From Glandiceps talaboti (taxonomy: Eukaryota; Hemichordata; Enteropneusta; Spengelidae), in contig NC_135570.1 of the NCBI RefSeq assembly GCF_964340395.1, positions 11,672,822-11,736,821 of the forward strand: a DNA stretch of 64,000 nucleotides, read 5' to 3'. The position numbers and the translations under genes were made by a program. Shown in pieces: positions 42,898-54,919 of the stretch. The number at the start of each line of letters is the position of its first letter. Positions within the stretch are counted from its first letter, which is position 1. The notes beneath the pieces are model-generated. The model saw only the letters and a list, made by a program, of their open reading frames with translations, was not told the origin of the DNA and searched no databases.

Positions 42898-43400
42898 TTT
42901 GAAATTGACGGTTTGGTCTAAAACAATTGTCAATTTGGCTAATCTAGTTAAGGGGAAGGGAAGTCTGAGAGCTAACTAAAAGAATTTAGGTTTTTTTCCT
43001 CTTGAACCATTAATCTCGTCTCTAATGTTAGCTATGCGATTTTGCTTTAGATTTTGATATATAAATGGTTAATGATTCAGTTACAGTTTCATAATAACTG
43101 ATATACTGGTTCAAGTCAAAAGGGGTTAAATGTTTATTACAGGATACTACTATACTACAGATACATAATTATCTGAGCCGTTTCCTGTCTCTTCCTATAC
43201 ATATGCTTATATCACATTCAAATTTCGTATGGGTTTGCCTAAATCTTCACTAAAATGAAAAACTGATGAACTGCAGTCTTTAATTGATTTTGTTTCTCAT
43301 TTCTAGTTAAAGTATACATTTACAAAGTGTTATTTTTACTCATTTAAGATTTTGATTTTGCGAATTTTATTTAACATTCACGGATTATTCTAATCAACAG

Positions 43401-43486
43401 GGAAAGGATATTGTTGTGGACAATGTAATTGGTACAATTACAACTTCTTGGTGACTGGTGTCTGGATTATATTGAACAATGTGGAG
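43401..43486 (+). other. Possible internal non-coding exon
   Basis: 86 bp bounded by AATCAACAG and GAG|GTAAGGAC. It contains stops in all frames, so any role would be in a 5' UTR. Weak on its own. Confidence 0.25.
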
Positions 43487-43730
43487 GTAAGGACGATTTA
43501 TGGATAACACTATAGAATTAAAAGTAATTTAAGTTTTCTTTCTGACTCCGACTCCGTAATCTCAGCAGCCCCTGTGGACGAACCATCGCAAAGTAACAAT
43601 CAGCTGAACAAACTTTCATGAGATTTTGGTTGTTCTTGGCTTTCTCTTACGAGTAAGTTAAGTTATGATTTTTTTTCTGACCTGGCCATAGAGGGCGTGA
43701 TTAACAGAAACCTTGGTCAGGTTCCCTAAA

Positions 43731-43860
43731 CATACATACATACATACATACATACATACATACATACATACATACATACATACATACATACATACATACA
43801 TACATACATACATACATACATACATACATACATACATACATACATTCAAACACGCACACG

Positions 43861-43914
<54 letters not shown>
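43731..43914. repeat. Compound microsatellite (CATA)n-(CG)n-(CA)n
   Basis: About 29 CATA tetranucleotides are followed by a short GC-rich alternating tract and about 25 CA dinucleotides. Open frames across it on both strands are repeat artefacts. Alternating purine-pyrimidine CG/CA is Z-DNA prone. Confidence 0.96.
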
Positions 43915-43915
<1 letters not shown>

Positions 43916-45580
43916 GGGTGATTTTTAAAGTTGAATTTATTGGCATGAAATCATACTCAATTCTACATCTGTTAAGTTCATGTCGCCAGGGATAACAACA
44001 AATCTGGAGAACTAAAAAGATGAACATTTTGAAATGACAAATACTTGTAAAAGTGATAAAAATGACTAACTTATTTCTGAATCGTGTTACAATTATCAAA
44101 ATAGAACTCAATCAGGTGACATGTATTGATCTTACTCAAGAATATCAAACCATGGGAATTGATAGCATTATTCTGGCAGAGGGATATTGTAAACACAAAC
44201 ATCCTCGCTGAACGGGTAGATTTTGAAAACCCCTGTACATGCGACTTTGTTTTTATGTCCTTGAACCCCCACTATTGTATTCTCCCTATTCACTACACAA
44301 CACCGACCTCTACCGCTTTTGTCGTCGGTGATAACGTTGCTAATTCATGTGCACAAACTTAGGGGGTCGTTGCGGATCCGCAACCATGGTGACGGCTTGA
44401 CCTAAATGACTTGAAAGCCAAACGACGTTGGCAAACACTGGCCCACTTTATAATAGATTGCAACACGCTCCAGGTTAGTTCAATGAAAGGTCATGCACTC
44501 TGCTCGGGTCGTGCGAAGTGTGAACAATACAAACTACAGATGGACAACAACGATTATAGTATCCTGCTAGCACATATAGTCCATCGTCCACATTATACTT
44601 TAAGTTATAGTAGGGTTCAAGATCTAGACACTTTTGCGTTATATTAATTAACCATAAAGTATTTATGCATAAAAATATGCAATGTCGCAATAATAGTTAT
44701 TTCATACTTTGGAGTTTTCTTTCCAAATGGGCGGGAACGGAGACACCCATATATTTTAATGAATAATTAGTATGCATACAAAGACATTCCGGTTTTTGAA
44801 CTCAGTCGGGTGTGATACATATTGTACATACGGGGTCTTCATAACCTGATCTCGTGACCTCAATTCGACACCTGCGCCCCATTGCAACAATTCATAGCTT
44901 TGAACAGTTCCTATGTATACGCTTCACTGCACTGTGTTTTTTAATACATCTCTGAATCACTGGCTTGATGATGCGGTCCACTTCAGTCATGAGCCTGCAG
45001 TAATTACCGGGGGGGGGGGGGTTGTTATTTACAAATCGGTTCTCAGGGAGGACCCTATTGTAGAAAATGAAATTAGGGGACGGAGGGTCACAGTTTACTT
45101 TGACTAATAATCATTGTATTTCTATCAATATTTTTTTATAATGTATTTCAAAGTTTAAAAAAATTTACCTATCTTTGACAAAAATTATTTTGTTATTTTA
45201 GCATCCCATCGCTGCCACCAGGTCCACATCCCATTGCTACAACATCCAACTACTGCAAACATTGTGCCACAGTATCAGAACATATCAGTCAAATCTCAAC
45301 TTGTGGTGTAATGAGAGCATGGGAGTGAAAGGGAACCGTGAGATAAGATATTGGGGATAATGTGACGGATTGGGGATGTTGACATCGGTCACGTATGCTG
45401 TAGTGGGCCCATCTAGTCTTTGGGAGTTCTAGCCTTCAGATCATGTACCAATTAGATCTAAATATGGAAATATATCAATCCAGTGCATTCACACAAATTC
45501 ACTGTGGTGGTAGTAGTGGTGGTAAAGAACCAATTAACATTATCAATGTGGTGGCAGCGGTGGATGACACGGCTCGATCG
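43915..45580. other. Gene-poor stretch
   Basis: There is no supported gene. A G-run lies at 45009-45020. The small open frames show no family motif. Confidence 0.5.
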
Positions 45581-45581
45581 C

Positions 45582-45744
45582 GATTTCTTTATTTACCTCT
45601 ATATATTTCCTTCGTTTGGTGTCCTTTGTTTTCGATTTTGCTGTTTCAGGAGTGATCGCTGCTTTCCTACGATCACTCCTGGAACAACAAAATAAAAAAA
45701 ATAAATGACACTAAACGAAGGAAATAGAGGTAAATAAAGAAATC
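45582..45744. repeat. Near-perfect palindromic element, 163 bp
   Basis: Arms of about 75 bp start GATTTCTTTATTTACCTCTA and finish with TAGAGGTAAATAAAGAAATC. Around the centre, CAGGAGTGATCG faces CGATCACTCCTG across an 11-base loop. It could fold as one long hairpin. No ORF is present. Confidence 0.92.
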
Positions 45745-46534
45745 AAGTCGTATTCACAACATCAGATTTTAATCAGATTGTGGTGGGATAGAGTTCTTAG
45801 AAAACACAAGTCCCATTAATTCTGAGACTTGTGTCCGGACCTTTTCATTTCCGACAGTATTTTAACCATATTCTTGAAATATTTGAACGGGGGGGGGGGG
45901 TCATGCTTTAGATAAAGAAAATTGAGAGAGTGCCTATTCGTACGGAATAGGGGGAAATGTCACATTTTACGCAACAGATCTGCAGACAGAGCTTGGTCCC
46001 CTTTCCCTGTAATTACTGAACGCTCCCTAATGTGTCGAAAATCGTGCGCATAATCATGAGTCACGATACTTTATGTTTTCCTCCTCGTGACCAAACCGTC
46101 TAAACAAATATTAATTAGTTGGGTATTGCAAACCACAGACAAGGAAGTCTGTGTGCAAACACTATGTACTATCCTCAACTTTAACCGACATTGTACCCGG
46201 AGTAAATGTGAATTAGCATATTTAGAGTAAAAGTTGGTTTTTTCCTCTATAGTGGTCTGATTGCAAATTATGTTTTTCACAAGAAAATTAATACCTGCAG
46301 TCGAAAACCAAGTATTTGTTTATATTTGGCAGACGGAACTCGATTCTGACATTGTCCTCTGGCATTGTCCCTTCTACCTCCTTAGTACCTGTAACACTGA
46401 TGGCTATAGTATAATTTAATGTTCTTACGTCTAAAATGCTGCATCATGAACATATGTAATCAATTTTGTTTTGAGCGGATACAAAACAGCCCATGCAACT
46501 GTCGATTCGTTCGACTTTGTACAATATAGACTTA

Positions 46535-46702
46535 ATCCAAGAAATGGGAAATTTCTGAAATTTCAAGAAATTCAAGAAATTTCTGTTTAGGAGGTCCTAA
46601 GCCAACATAACTCAAAGAGTTTCAGATCGCATAAAGTCATTTAATGATCACAACAGTGTGAAACTTTTGTGTTATGGCTTAGGACCTCCTAATTTCTTGG
46701 AT
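46535..46702. repeat. Small TIR element, 168 bp
   Basis: The outer ends ATCCAAGAAAT / ATTTCTTGGAT and inner blocks AGGAGGTCCTAAGCC / GGCTTAGGACCTCCT are inverted copies. The left arm also has a TTTCAAGAAATTCAAGAAAT insertion absent from the right arm. Confidence 0.85.
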
Positions 46703-47119
46703 GAAATCTGTTATGCGCTGCTACTAATATTGCATTGTACACTGTTCTCTTCAGTGAGGAGCATTCATCAATATATATCGTTGCAATTGATTTATGGCAA
46801 CGCCTCAGGCCAGTTAAAGAAAATGTTGTAGTTCGTAGTACTTAAGATCAGTCTTGATGATGCCATAGTTATGATTGGTTGGTGTTCTTTTTTTCCACTC
46901 ATGGATTCCATATATAAACTTATGCATTCAAGTTTTCGTGAATTCTGCAGTGAAAAACTAGTAGGATAGGATAATCGAAACCACGTCATAATTGTTTCCT
47001 TTAATGTCGGCTAAAAGTAAACACTTTGCCAGTATACCTAGTGTTGTCTCATCACCATTATTTTAGATAATGCAATGCGCATAAATATATGAGCCGAAGT
47101 AAGGAAATACTAATTAAAG

Positions 47120-47450
47120 TTCCACGAGCAGTATCTCGGGTATTATTTGTTCTATCAAGCAACCAACGATATACAATTAGACATTGTACATGTTAATTAG
47201 ATATCTATTTTCCATGATCTGCAAGTAGAATAGTAATAACTTGAAATAATGATTTATTTGGGTGCTGATTTTTGGGGTGCGGACCCTAAAATCAATTTGA
47301 TTGAACATGTTGCACCATATTATGTGATCAGCTGCACCAATACATGTACCCACTGGTGATTCAATATTGTTGAGCATGTAGAAGATTACGGACGAGTCAT
47401 TACGTCTAACAAAACAAAAACGTTCCGGTTACAGCTAGTGGCGCTTTAAG
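47120..47450. repeat. Dispersed repeat, copy 2
   Basis: Shared wording with the copy at 53690: CAACCAACGATATA, CATTGTACATGTTAATTAG, GTAGAATAGTAATAACTTGA, GGACCCTAAAATCAATTTGA, TGGTGATTCAATAT and GGTTACAGCTAGTG. Confidence 0.75.
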
Positions 47451-48478
47451 ACCCACCGTCCGGACAGCCATGGTATCAAATTGTGAACATTCAACTTGTC
47501 ACCGTGTTTATTATCTAAGAAAAAAATTCGGCTAATTATTCATATATATTTCATATGAAACCTCGCCCGGAAAAAACAACAAATAATTTTCTTTTAAGAT
47601 ATATGTCCATCTGGTCGTTCAGAAACCTCATTGAATAAATGAACGGCCTCGGTTTTTTTTATTGCTCTGTACATGTATGTTGCCATGTTACTTACTCTGA
47701 ACATATCACAACATGACCCCGTAGTACCTTCGTGTCCTCAGCTAGCTACAGTATCTCGTTATGAGAGTGATAGAATTTCCCCAAGCTCAAATATACAATC
47801 AGTAACTCGGTCAAAAATGCACTTATAAAAAAGACCAATCTTATCTATACGATGGCAGGGGAGGGTCAACCGTGAGGTCAGGTTAATCGTATCTGTTGAA
47901 ACTAGGTCAGGTCACGGCTTTAATACAACGAGCTTTGATTGACATTGATTGACAGGTGGACCCACTACGTATACACGATACCATGGTAACAAAACTTTAG
48001 GAATACGGGGATTTATTTAAATAACACCCTACCCACCAACAAAGTCAAGAAGTTAAGTTGTGCTAAATTTTGAACTGATAGAAATTTTATTGCGGGTGTA
48101 ATCTACAGCTCACTGCTTGTTGGCTTTTAGCACTCCGCGGCCATTAAACATGTTAAATGTGCTCCTGTGACACTGCGTAAATCACAAGAAAGGTTACGAC
48201 CTTCCCATATCGTTCAATGTTGCCAGCACATTTGGTATTTATGTCATAAACGAAAAAGATTATAGTTGTAAAATATGTACGTTTTGTATAAAAGACAAAA
48301 TATATAATTACAGAACATGTGAAATTTCAGATATAAAGACACAATGCTGCAATTAAAAAAAAATAATTACATATTTCATTGTTGCCGTTACACTAGCGCG
48401 GTTAAAGTCTTCAATTTTTTAATACCATATTCTGACCCGTACCTTCATTGACATTTGAAATATTTAATTTCTTTGCAG
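47451..48478. other. Gene-poor stretch
   Basis: I see no coding or RNA gene. A short palindrome-like ATATATATTTCATAT occurs near 47542. The segment ends in a pyrimidine-rich acceptor (TTTAATTTCTTTGCAG). Confidence 0.5.
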
Positions 48479-48629
48479 ACCTATAGAAATGGATTACAGT
48501 TCATGGGTCAATTCGAGTATCTTACATTTTTGAGCGAGTTAGGTGGTCCTTGTACAAAGCCAAAGCCATCAACATGGCGAAGTTGTCCTAAATACGCGTG
48601 TCTCTCCATTCTACTTTTCGGACTCGCAG
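48479..48629 (+). other. Possible non-coding (or short coding) exon
   Basis: 151 bp between a good acceptor (AATTTCTTTGCAG) and a strong donor (CGCAG|GTGAGTG). One frame is open across it (YRNGLQFMGQFEYLTF...LFGLA) but has no recognised homology. Two short upstream-type ATG frames end inside it. It may be a 5' UTR exon of the zinc-finger gene about 10 kb downstream. Confidence 0.35.
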
Positions 48630-48939
48630 GTGAGTGTAAGAACTTTCAAAATCCCCTTTAAAGCCGAGATTGCACAATTGTGCATTAGACTTTAACTTTT
48701 TACGGCATTTCCTACTCGTTTCCTTAGTATAAAAAGCAATAGACGATGTTTCATATATTACCCCCGACCTTAACCTGGGCACTACATATGACCTTATGCG
48801 ACCTTTAGTCGGCAGCGGTGATGAGACAAACGAACCGACACCGTCGCACGAATAAATACATTGTCTATACAGGAGGTAACACTGTTCGAACGCAGAGGAT
48901 AACACCATTTCGTTTTTCTGTTTTGTTTTTATGATATAT

Positions 48940-49023
48940 TGAAGACGGAGGAGAAAGTTTCATCGGCGAGAGCTCAACGAGAAATACGGTCGTAAAATTG
49001 ACAAATGCATAGAGAATGAAAAG
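48940..49023 (+). other. Possible alternative first exon end
   Basis: Purine-rich, CpG-containing sequence (GACGGAGGAGAAAG, CATCGGCGAGAGC) runs into the donor AAG|GTGAGAG. No acceptor is clear upstream, so if real it would be a transcription-start exon. Confidence 0.25.
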
Positions 49024-49964
49024 GTGAGAGTTATCAAATACTACATGTGACCCAGTTGAATATTAATTGCGCGTTGGTGAATGGCAGCGCATAATGCCGT
49101 TGAAGTGAGGCGTAACGTTATACCCGGCTGTTACATTTAAAAGGGACTGGATTTTTAATTATTTTTTGAACTTTTTTATTGTATTCTATGCCAAAATATT
49201 TATAGTCAAATTAAACAACGGACTAAACATACTCTTTGAACCATTCAAACGGGAAACGAGTAAGCACCACGCGCACTACGAATTTGAAGTATACCGCCAA
49301 GTTGAAACACTTCGGACAGAAACCTAGACATTTATATTATATTATTAGTGTTTCCTTTACTTTTGACGCGCGAATAAGCTGGTAGAACAATATCTAAGGT
49401 TTAAGGTACTTAAAAATACCTTTGTCTTGTGATGATTTTGTTCCGTGTTTATTTTTTTTGATAACGGATACAAGTGGGCGATACTGTATACACTGTCAAC
49501 CTGTGCACAGGTTAAAACTAACGCCCAAGTTTCGATTGCGTCATTATAGCGCCGTAGCCCAGTCTGCATTTTTAGAAACTAAATAAAACAGAACAAAATA
49601 TAGAAAAACAAGCCTAATTATCTCTTTCAACATTTCTTGTTTATTATTCATTAGTAAATTCATTTTATTCACTTAATATATTCATAAATGTATGTCTATT
49701 AACTGAAATCACTTGTCAGTTTTTTCCATTTTTTTTTATATTTTATTTTTCATGTATAATTTAATTTAATTTGTGTCTGAGACTAGTTTGACTAAAACAT
49801 TGGATTATGTATTCAAAGAAATAAGAACTGTTTTGTTCCTATAACAAATAATTTCAGACAGCTCATCTACTTGTGTGAGATTGGGGTTGATGGCAACAAG
49901 GTAACATTCTTCCCATAAGATAATGACTCCAAATATCCTGAATGTTAGGCCTAATAAAAAAATC

Positions 49965-50295
49965 ATCATCAGTTATGTAGACTGTCTGTGTTCTGTGTCA
50001 TCAGTATTGTGTGTTTACATCATCAGTTATGTAGACTGTCTGTGTTCTGTGTCATCAGTATTGTGTGTTTACATCATCAGTTATGTAGACTGTCTGTGTC
50101 ATCAGTATTGTGTGTTTACATCATCAGTTATGTAGACTGTCTGTGTTCTGTGTCATCAGTATTGTGTGTTTACATCATCAGTTATGTAGACTGTCTGTGT
50201 CATCAGTATTGTGTGTTTACATCATCTTTTATGTAGACTGTCTGTGTTCTGTGTCATCAGTATTGTGTGTTTACATCATCAGTTATGTAGACTGT
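49965..50295. repeat. 54/45-bp minisatellite
   Basis: About seven units start CATCATCAGTTATGTAGACT. Long units (54 bp) contain GTGTTCTGTGTCATCAG and short ones (45 bp) lack the 9-bp TTCTGTGTC. Both lengths are multiples of three, which keeps open frames across the array, but the peptides (Cys/Ser/Val-rich) look meaningless. Confidence 0.92.
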
Positions 50296-50639
50296 AAGTT
50301 TCATTTTGTCTAAATTGGTGCGACAACACAAATTTAAAAAAATAATAATAATTTTATTATTTTTATTTTCAACAAACCTGTCACTCAGTCTTCTGTTTAT
50401 GGCTGTTACCGTTCTTTTTATTTAGTATTTTAGAGTACGTGCGTATCTGGGACAGATGTAATTTGCTTGTTCATGATTGGTGGGGCAGTTGTTTTCACTG
50501 AAGTAGGGATGGTTATTTTTGTGTTTCTACCCCAGACTGCAGACTACATGGGCTTTAAACACGAGCAAAAAAGACCAACACAAGAGTATATAAGTGATGT
50601 GCGCGCTGACCAGAATCTCTTTCTTTTTTTTTTTCTTTT

Positions 50640-50672
50640 TTTTCCTTTTTTTTTTGGGGGGGGGGGGGGGGC
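50640..50672. repeat. Pyrimidine/poly-G tract
   Basis: A long T-rich pyrimidine tract is followed by about 16 consecutive G. Confidence 0.9.
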
Positions 50673-50694
50673 ACTAAACTGTATTTTATATTCT

Positions 50695-50890
50695 ACAGGT
50701 TCTATGTCATCACTTAGTGTGTTTACATTATCAGTTCTGTAGACCCTAAACTGGATTTTATTTTGTGTGTTCTATGCCATCACTAAGTGCATTTACATTA
50801 TCAGTTCTATAGACCCTAAACTGGATTTTATTTTGTGTGTTCTATGTCATCACTATGTGTGTTTACATCATCAGTTCTGTAGATCTTAAA
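50695..50890. repeat. ~81-bp tandem repeat related to 49965-50295
   Basis: Two and a half units contain TTCTATGTCATCACT, GTGTTTACATTATCAGTTCT and GTAGACCCTAAACTGGATTT. The core words (GTCATCA, TGTGTTTACATCATCAGTT, GTAGAC) are those of the array 400 bp upstream, so both arose from one ancestral sequence. Confidence 0.8.
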
Positions 50891-53136
50891 CTAAGCCTGG
50901 GCAAGCCAGGTTGTAGTATTTGAAATGGAATTTTACAATCATTATTTTTGTAGTAATCTATGTGATCAGTTAATGTCTAACAGTCTAGTGGGAGAAAATT
51001 GCTCTTTATTGGCTACATCAGAACTGAATACAAATGTTTGCCTTTCACTTCTTCATCTATAACACTAAGCGAAAGTTTTGTTTGAGAGGGGGGGGGGGTA
51101 GTATTTTACAATAGGCAGAATGGATATGAAAAATATTAGTGGAGTTATGTTCATGTGACAGTTCTAACATGAAATTTGTGGGATTTGTAACTGTCGATGA
51201 TGCCTATCGAGTGCTACACATATGCAGCGATTTGACTTATTCGAGTTGTGGTTATGCCATATGTCAGTTTTTATCTGACAAAATATGTATATCCCGTGCA
51301 AAGCACAGGTTATTTTCTACTATCAAGTTATACCTGTACATACATACATGCATAATGAGGCTGGTTATCCTAAATTTGATCCAAATCCATTCCATTGTAT
51401 TCAAGATTGTTATGTTTGTTTGGAGAAATCATAAGATTGTGCATCATCCAGACAGTCAGGTTTTATGCCCTTATGTTGTTACAAACTGCTTTTGCAGCTG
51501 CCCAAAGCTTTTTGTTTTAGCCTCAGGCATTTGTAGTCAGTGTTCACATTGAAGTTTATTTACAGTGCCAAGTCAACTCTGTTGTTGCATAGTCAATGTG
51601 AACCATTGATAAACAATAAACTGTTGCGGTGTGGTAAACGAGTATGGCTACAGCACAGGAACTGTTGCTCTATGTGACAAAAAAGTGAAATTGTACAATG
51701 TGGTTTGGTGCCAGTGAATACTATACCTACAGATATTGCTTGGTATTGTAAAAATATATGTACCCTAACTGTAGTTGAAACATATCTATATTTTTCCATA
51801 CAGTGTATATATATTCCTTTAGTATTTATTCTTTGTCATTTCACATAATTAAAAATGAACCGTGTGTCATTTTGTGACATTTATGTGTGATGATTACAGG
51901 GATTTCACACTATGTGGATATGCATGTGGTATCCTGTAGTTATAAGCTCACTGACGTACCAGAAGTGATGGCCTTTCATTGCATCCTTGTCAACTAAATA
52001 TATGTTTAAGTCAGAACTAAGCTATGTTAGTGCTCTCTTTAATTCAATGATGTCATCACTGTTAATAATATTAGCTTGTCAAATATTAAGCCAGACATTT
52101 CTGTTTTATATCTCTGTTGTCCACTTGTGTGAAGTGAAGGACATTGGATGGGGCAACTTTTCATAGAAAAACGCTACAAATAGCACAGAAATGATAATGG
52201 CCAGAACTAGAGCAAAGGTCTTAGACAATGGATAGGAATATGTCAGAGATTTATAATATTAAAATTTCCGTGAGTTGTACGTAACCTGTGACATTTGAAG
52301 GATTGACATAAATTATAAGAATTCATACTGGTAACAAACAAGATTTATAAAAATGCTGCTACTTGATGATTCTACTGTGGATTTCTTATGTGACGCTGGT
52401 ATTTCACGCCTACACAATAGTGTACACACAAAAGCAAACAATGACATCAGACATATTTTGATGTGCTTTTTCCCCGAATAACCTTTTGTTGTCACGACAG
52501 GTGATGACCCATGCAAACAGCACCTACGTTATTGGTTTTAGTTCAGTATTTTGACTCCATGATGGAATATTCCACAAGTAGTCATATGCTGTATTTATTT
52601 TTGCTAATTTAAATACATTTTATTGGGATTATGAAATCTAAAAAATACAAACACAAAAGAGGGTACCTATCTTTGTATGAAAATGTTGTGTTTACCATTT
52701 CTCTATCAAATGAACGAACAGAGAAGAACTCTAGTATTTCAAGTCTATCGATTGAATCATTGTAAAGGTATACAAATTGAAACTAAAGGATGCATTTATC
52801 AGCATCAAGCCAAAAAAAAAGGACATTTTGTGATCAGGTTATGTTGCTTTATACAGTCAATAAGACTGTCCAGTGTTGAACTCTGAAAGTCCGTGTCCTT
52901 TTAACAAAGTGTGATATCGACATTATTTGCCCTGTTGTGACCTTTCACCTTCGGCTTACATAGACGTGCAAATATGCATGTTTAGCCTCTTCTGTGTATA
53001 AATTGGGACGTGACATAATATCCCATTTACCTAAATTGACATAACTATCATCAACCACTTCCCCACCAAAGTATTGCAGATGAAATTCTCATGCATATAG
53101 TGTGTAACTGCTGTAAGTATTTTGTATTCCTTCATC
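50891..53136. other. Gene-poor stretch
   Basis: There is no supported gene. The 137-codon frame at 51139-51552 is Cys/His/Ile-rich with no domain pattern and no splice context. I treat it as chance. Confidence 0.5.
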
Positions 53137-53640
53137 ACAGTCTGTGGTTGTTATTGTTTACTTTCAAGGGGCACAGTCTGTAACTTTGGTATTGTTTACT
53201 TTAAAGGAGCAGTCTGTAATTTTGTGGTTGTTATTATTTACTGTAAAAAGGGCACAGTCTGTAACTTTGCTATTGTGTACTTTCAAGGGGCACAGTCTGT
53301 AACTTTGTTATTGTTTACTTTCAAGGGGCACAGTCTGTAACTTTGTTATTGTTTACTTTCAAGGGGCACAGTCTGTAACTTTGTTATTGTTTACTTTCAA
53401 GGGGCACAGTCTGTAACTTTGTTATTGTGTACTTTCAAGGGGCACAGTCTGTAACTTTGTTATTGTTTACTTTCAAGGGGCACAGCCTGTAACTTTGTGG
53501 TTGTTATTATTTACCTTAAAAGGGGCACAGTCTGTAACTTTGCATTGTTATTGTTTACATCAAAGGGGCAGGCTGTAACTTTATGGTTCTTGGTGGTTAC
53601 TTTAAAGGTACACAGTCTGTAACTTTATGGTTGTTACTGA
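53137..53640. repeat. 38-bp minisatellite built on a TIR-element end
   Basis: About 12 units of 38 bp contain GGGGCACAGTCTGTAACTTT followed by GTTATTGTTTACTTTCAA. The block AAGGGGCACAGTCTGTAAC is the terminal sequence of the element at 27253-27767 (AAAGGGACACAGTCTGTAAC on its right end, read inverted). Confidence 0.85.
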
Positions 53641-53689
53641 CTTCTCTTGTTAAAAAGGACACATTAAATCTCATTGTTATTTCCTTAAA

Positions 53690-54050
53690 CCTGTAGTAGC
53701 TATAACTGGGTATTATATTTTTGATCAGACAACCAACAATATATTTCCTGAAAATTGTTAAAATACCAATAATGAAACATTGTGCATGTCAATTAGGGGT
53801 CTATTTTATTTGTAAGTAGCATAGTAATAAGTTGAAATTGTGATTAACTGGAGAACTAATTTTTGAGTTTGGACCCAAAAATCAATTTAATTTTATATAT
53901 TTCCCTATATGTGTACTGCTACGCAAATATGTTTAACCATAGGTGGTTCAATATGTTTCAAGATATATGATATTAAGTCATTATGTCGGACAAAAAAGTT
54001 TCAAAAACTGTTCGAGTTGCAGCTTTGAAGTGCACCAAGGTCTAAAATCT
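53690..54050. repeat. Dispersed repeat, copy 3 (most complete)
   Basis: It includes CAACCAACAATATA, GTGCATGTCAATTAGGGGTC, TAGCATAGTAATAAGTTGAA, GGACCCAAAAATCAATTTAA, TACTGCTACGCAAATATGTT and GGTGGTTCAATATG, joining the words seen separately in copies 1 and 2. Confidence 0.75.
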
Positions 54051-54467
54051 AGCATTTGGCCAACTTTTGTAGATGCATCAGGTATTATCAGGTATTACCA
54101 GGTATTTCTAAGATACTGTAACAAGATCGAGGAGGAAAGGGTAAGGTGAGGCCCTATCTATCATCACTTACTTGACATAGCTGAGAAGTTATGCAAGGAA
54201 TGGATAGAAAGTCTATTGTGGTGAGATGCAGCAGTGCTAAACTAGTAAATATCATATGTAGGCATCAGTTTGGAAGTAGAAATAGTCAGATTTGGTTAAA
54301 AGGGGAATTGAAGGGTGAATGGACAACTATTTGAAATTCATTATGGATGTTTTAAAACCTAGGAAAAATAATATTTTTGCACAATTTGAAATTGGAGATT
54401 TAGAGTTGGCATTTAAATTATCAACAACAATAACAACAACATTTTTTGTTAAAATCAATTATGACTT

Positions 54468-54468
54468 T

Positions 54469-54509
<41 letters not shown>

Positions 54510-54525
54510 AACAATAACAAATTAT
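54468..54525. repeat. (ACA)n microsatellite
   Basis: About 13 ACA units, decaying into AATAACAATAACA. Confidence 0.95.
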
Positions 54526-54919
54526 TTTCAAATGAGTAAAGAATGTTCCTGAAAATAAGTAAAATAATACTCCAGTTACAGCTAGTGCAGGTTTAAAACA
54601 TGAATTGATTACAAGAAATGTAAACTACTGTGTGAGATGGAATGTATAACATTTAAAAGTGGCCAAATATTCATTGGTATACACATAGGTCTTAATGAGC
54701 AAGGTGATCCAAGTCAGCTGGGACCCTCTTTATAAACTAGCCTGGCTACAATGCCATTGGCACCATTTTTTTAAAAAGTTTGGCAACCCCGCCAGCTTAT
54801 ACAAGAGAGGATATCCTGTAATAGTCTTTAGTTTTTTGTGCAGTGACCATTATATATAATAATGTATGTAGGAGAAAAGGGAAAAAAAAGTGAGATATTT
54901 AGAGGTAGCTGTTCCATTC

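Noticed and set aside
43658-44111. ORFs rich in (CMYV) and (CV) repeats
   Set aside because: They are translations of the CATA and CA microsatellites.
49923-50313. Repeat ORFs (HHQLCRLSVFCVISIVC type)
   Set aside because: They exist only because the 54- and 45-bp units are multiples of three and stop-free. No start context or homology.
51139-51552. 137-codon Cys/Ile-rich ORF
   Set aside because: No domain pattern, no splice or regulatory context, and composition like the surrounding AT-rich DNA.
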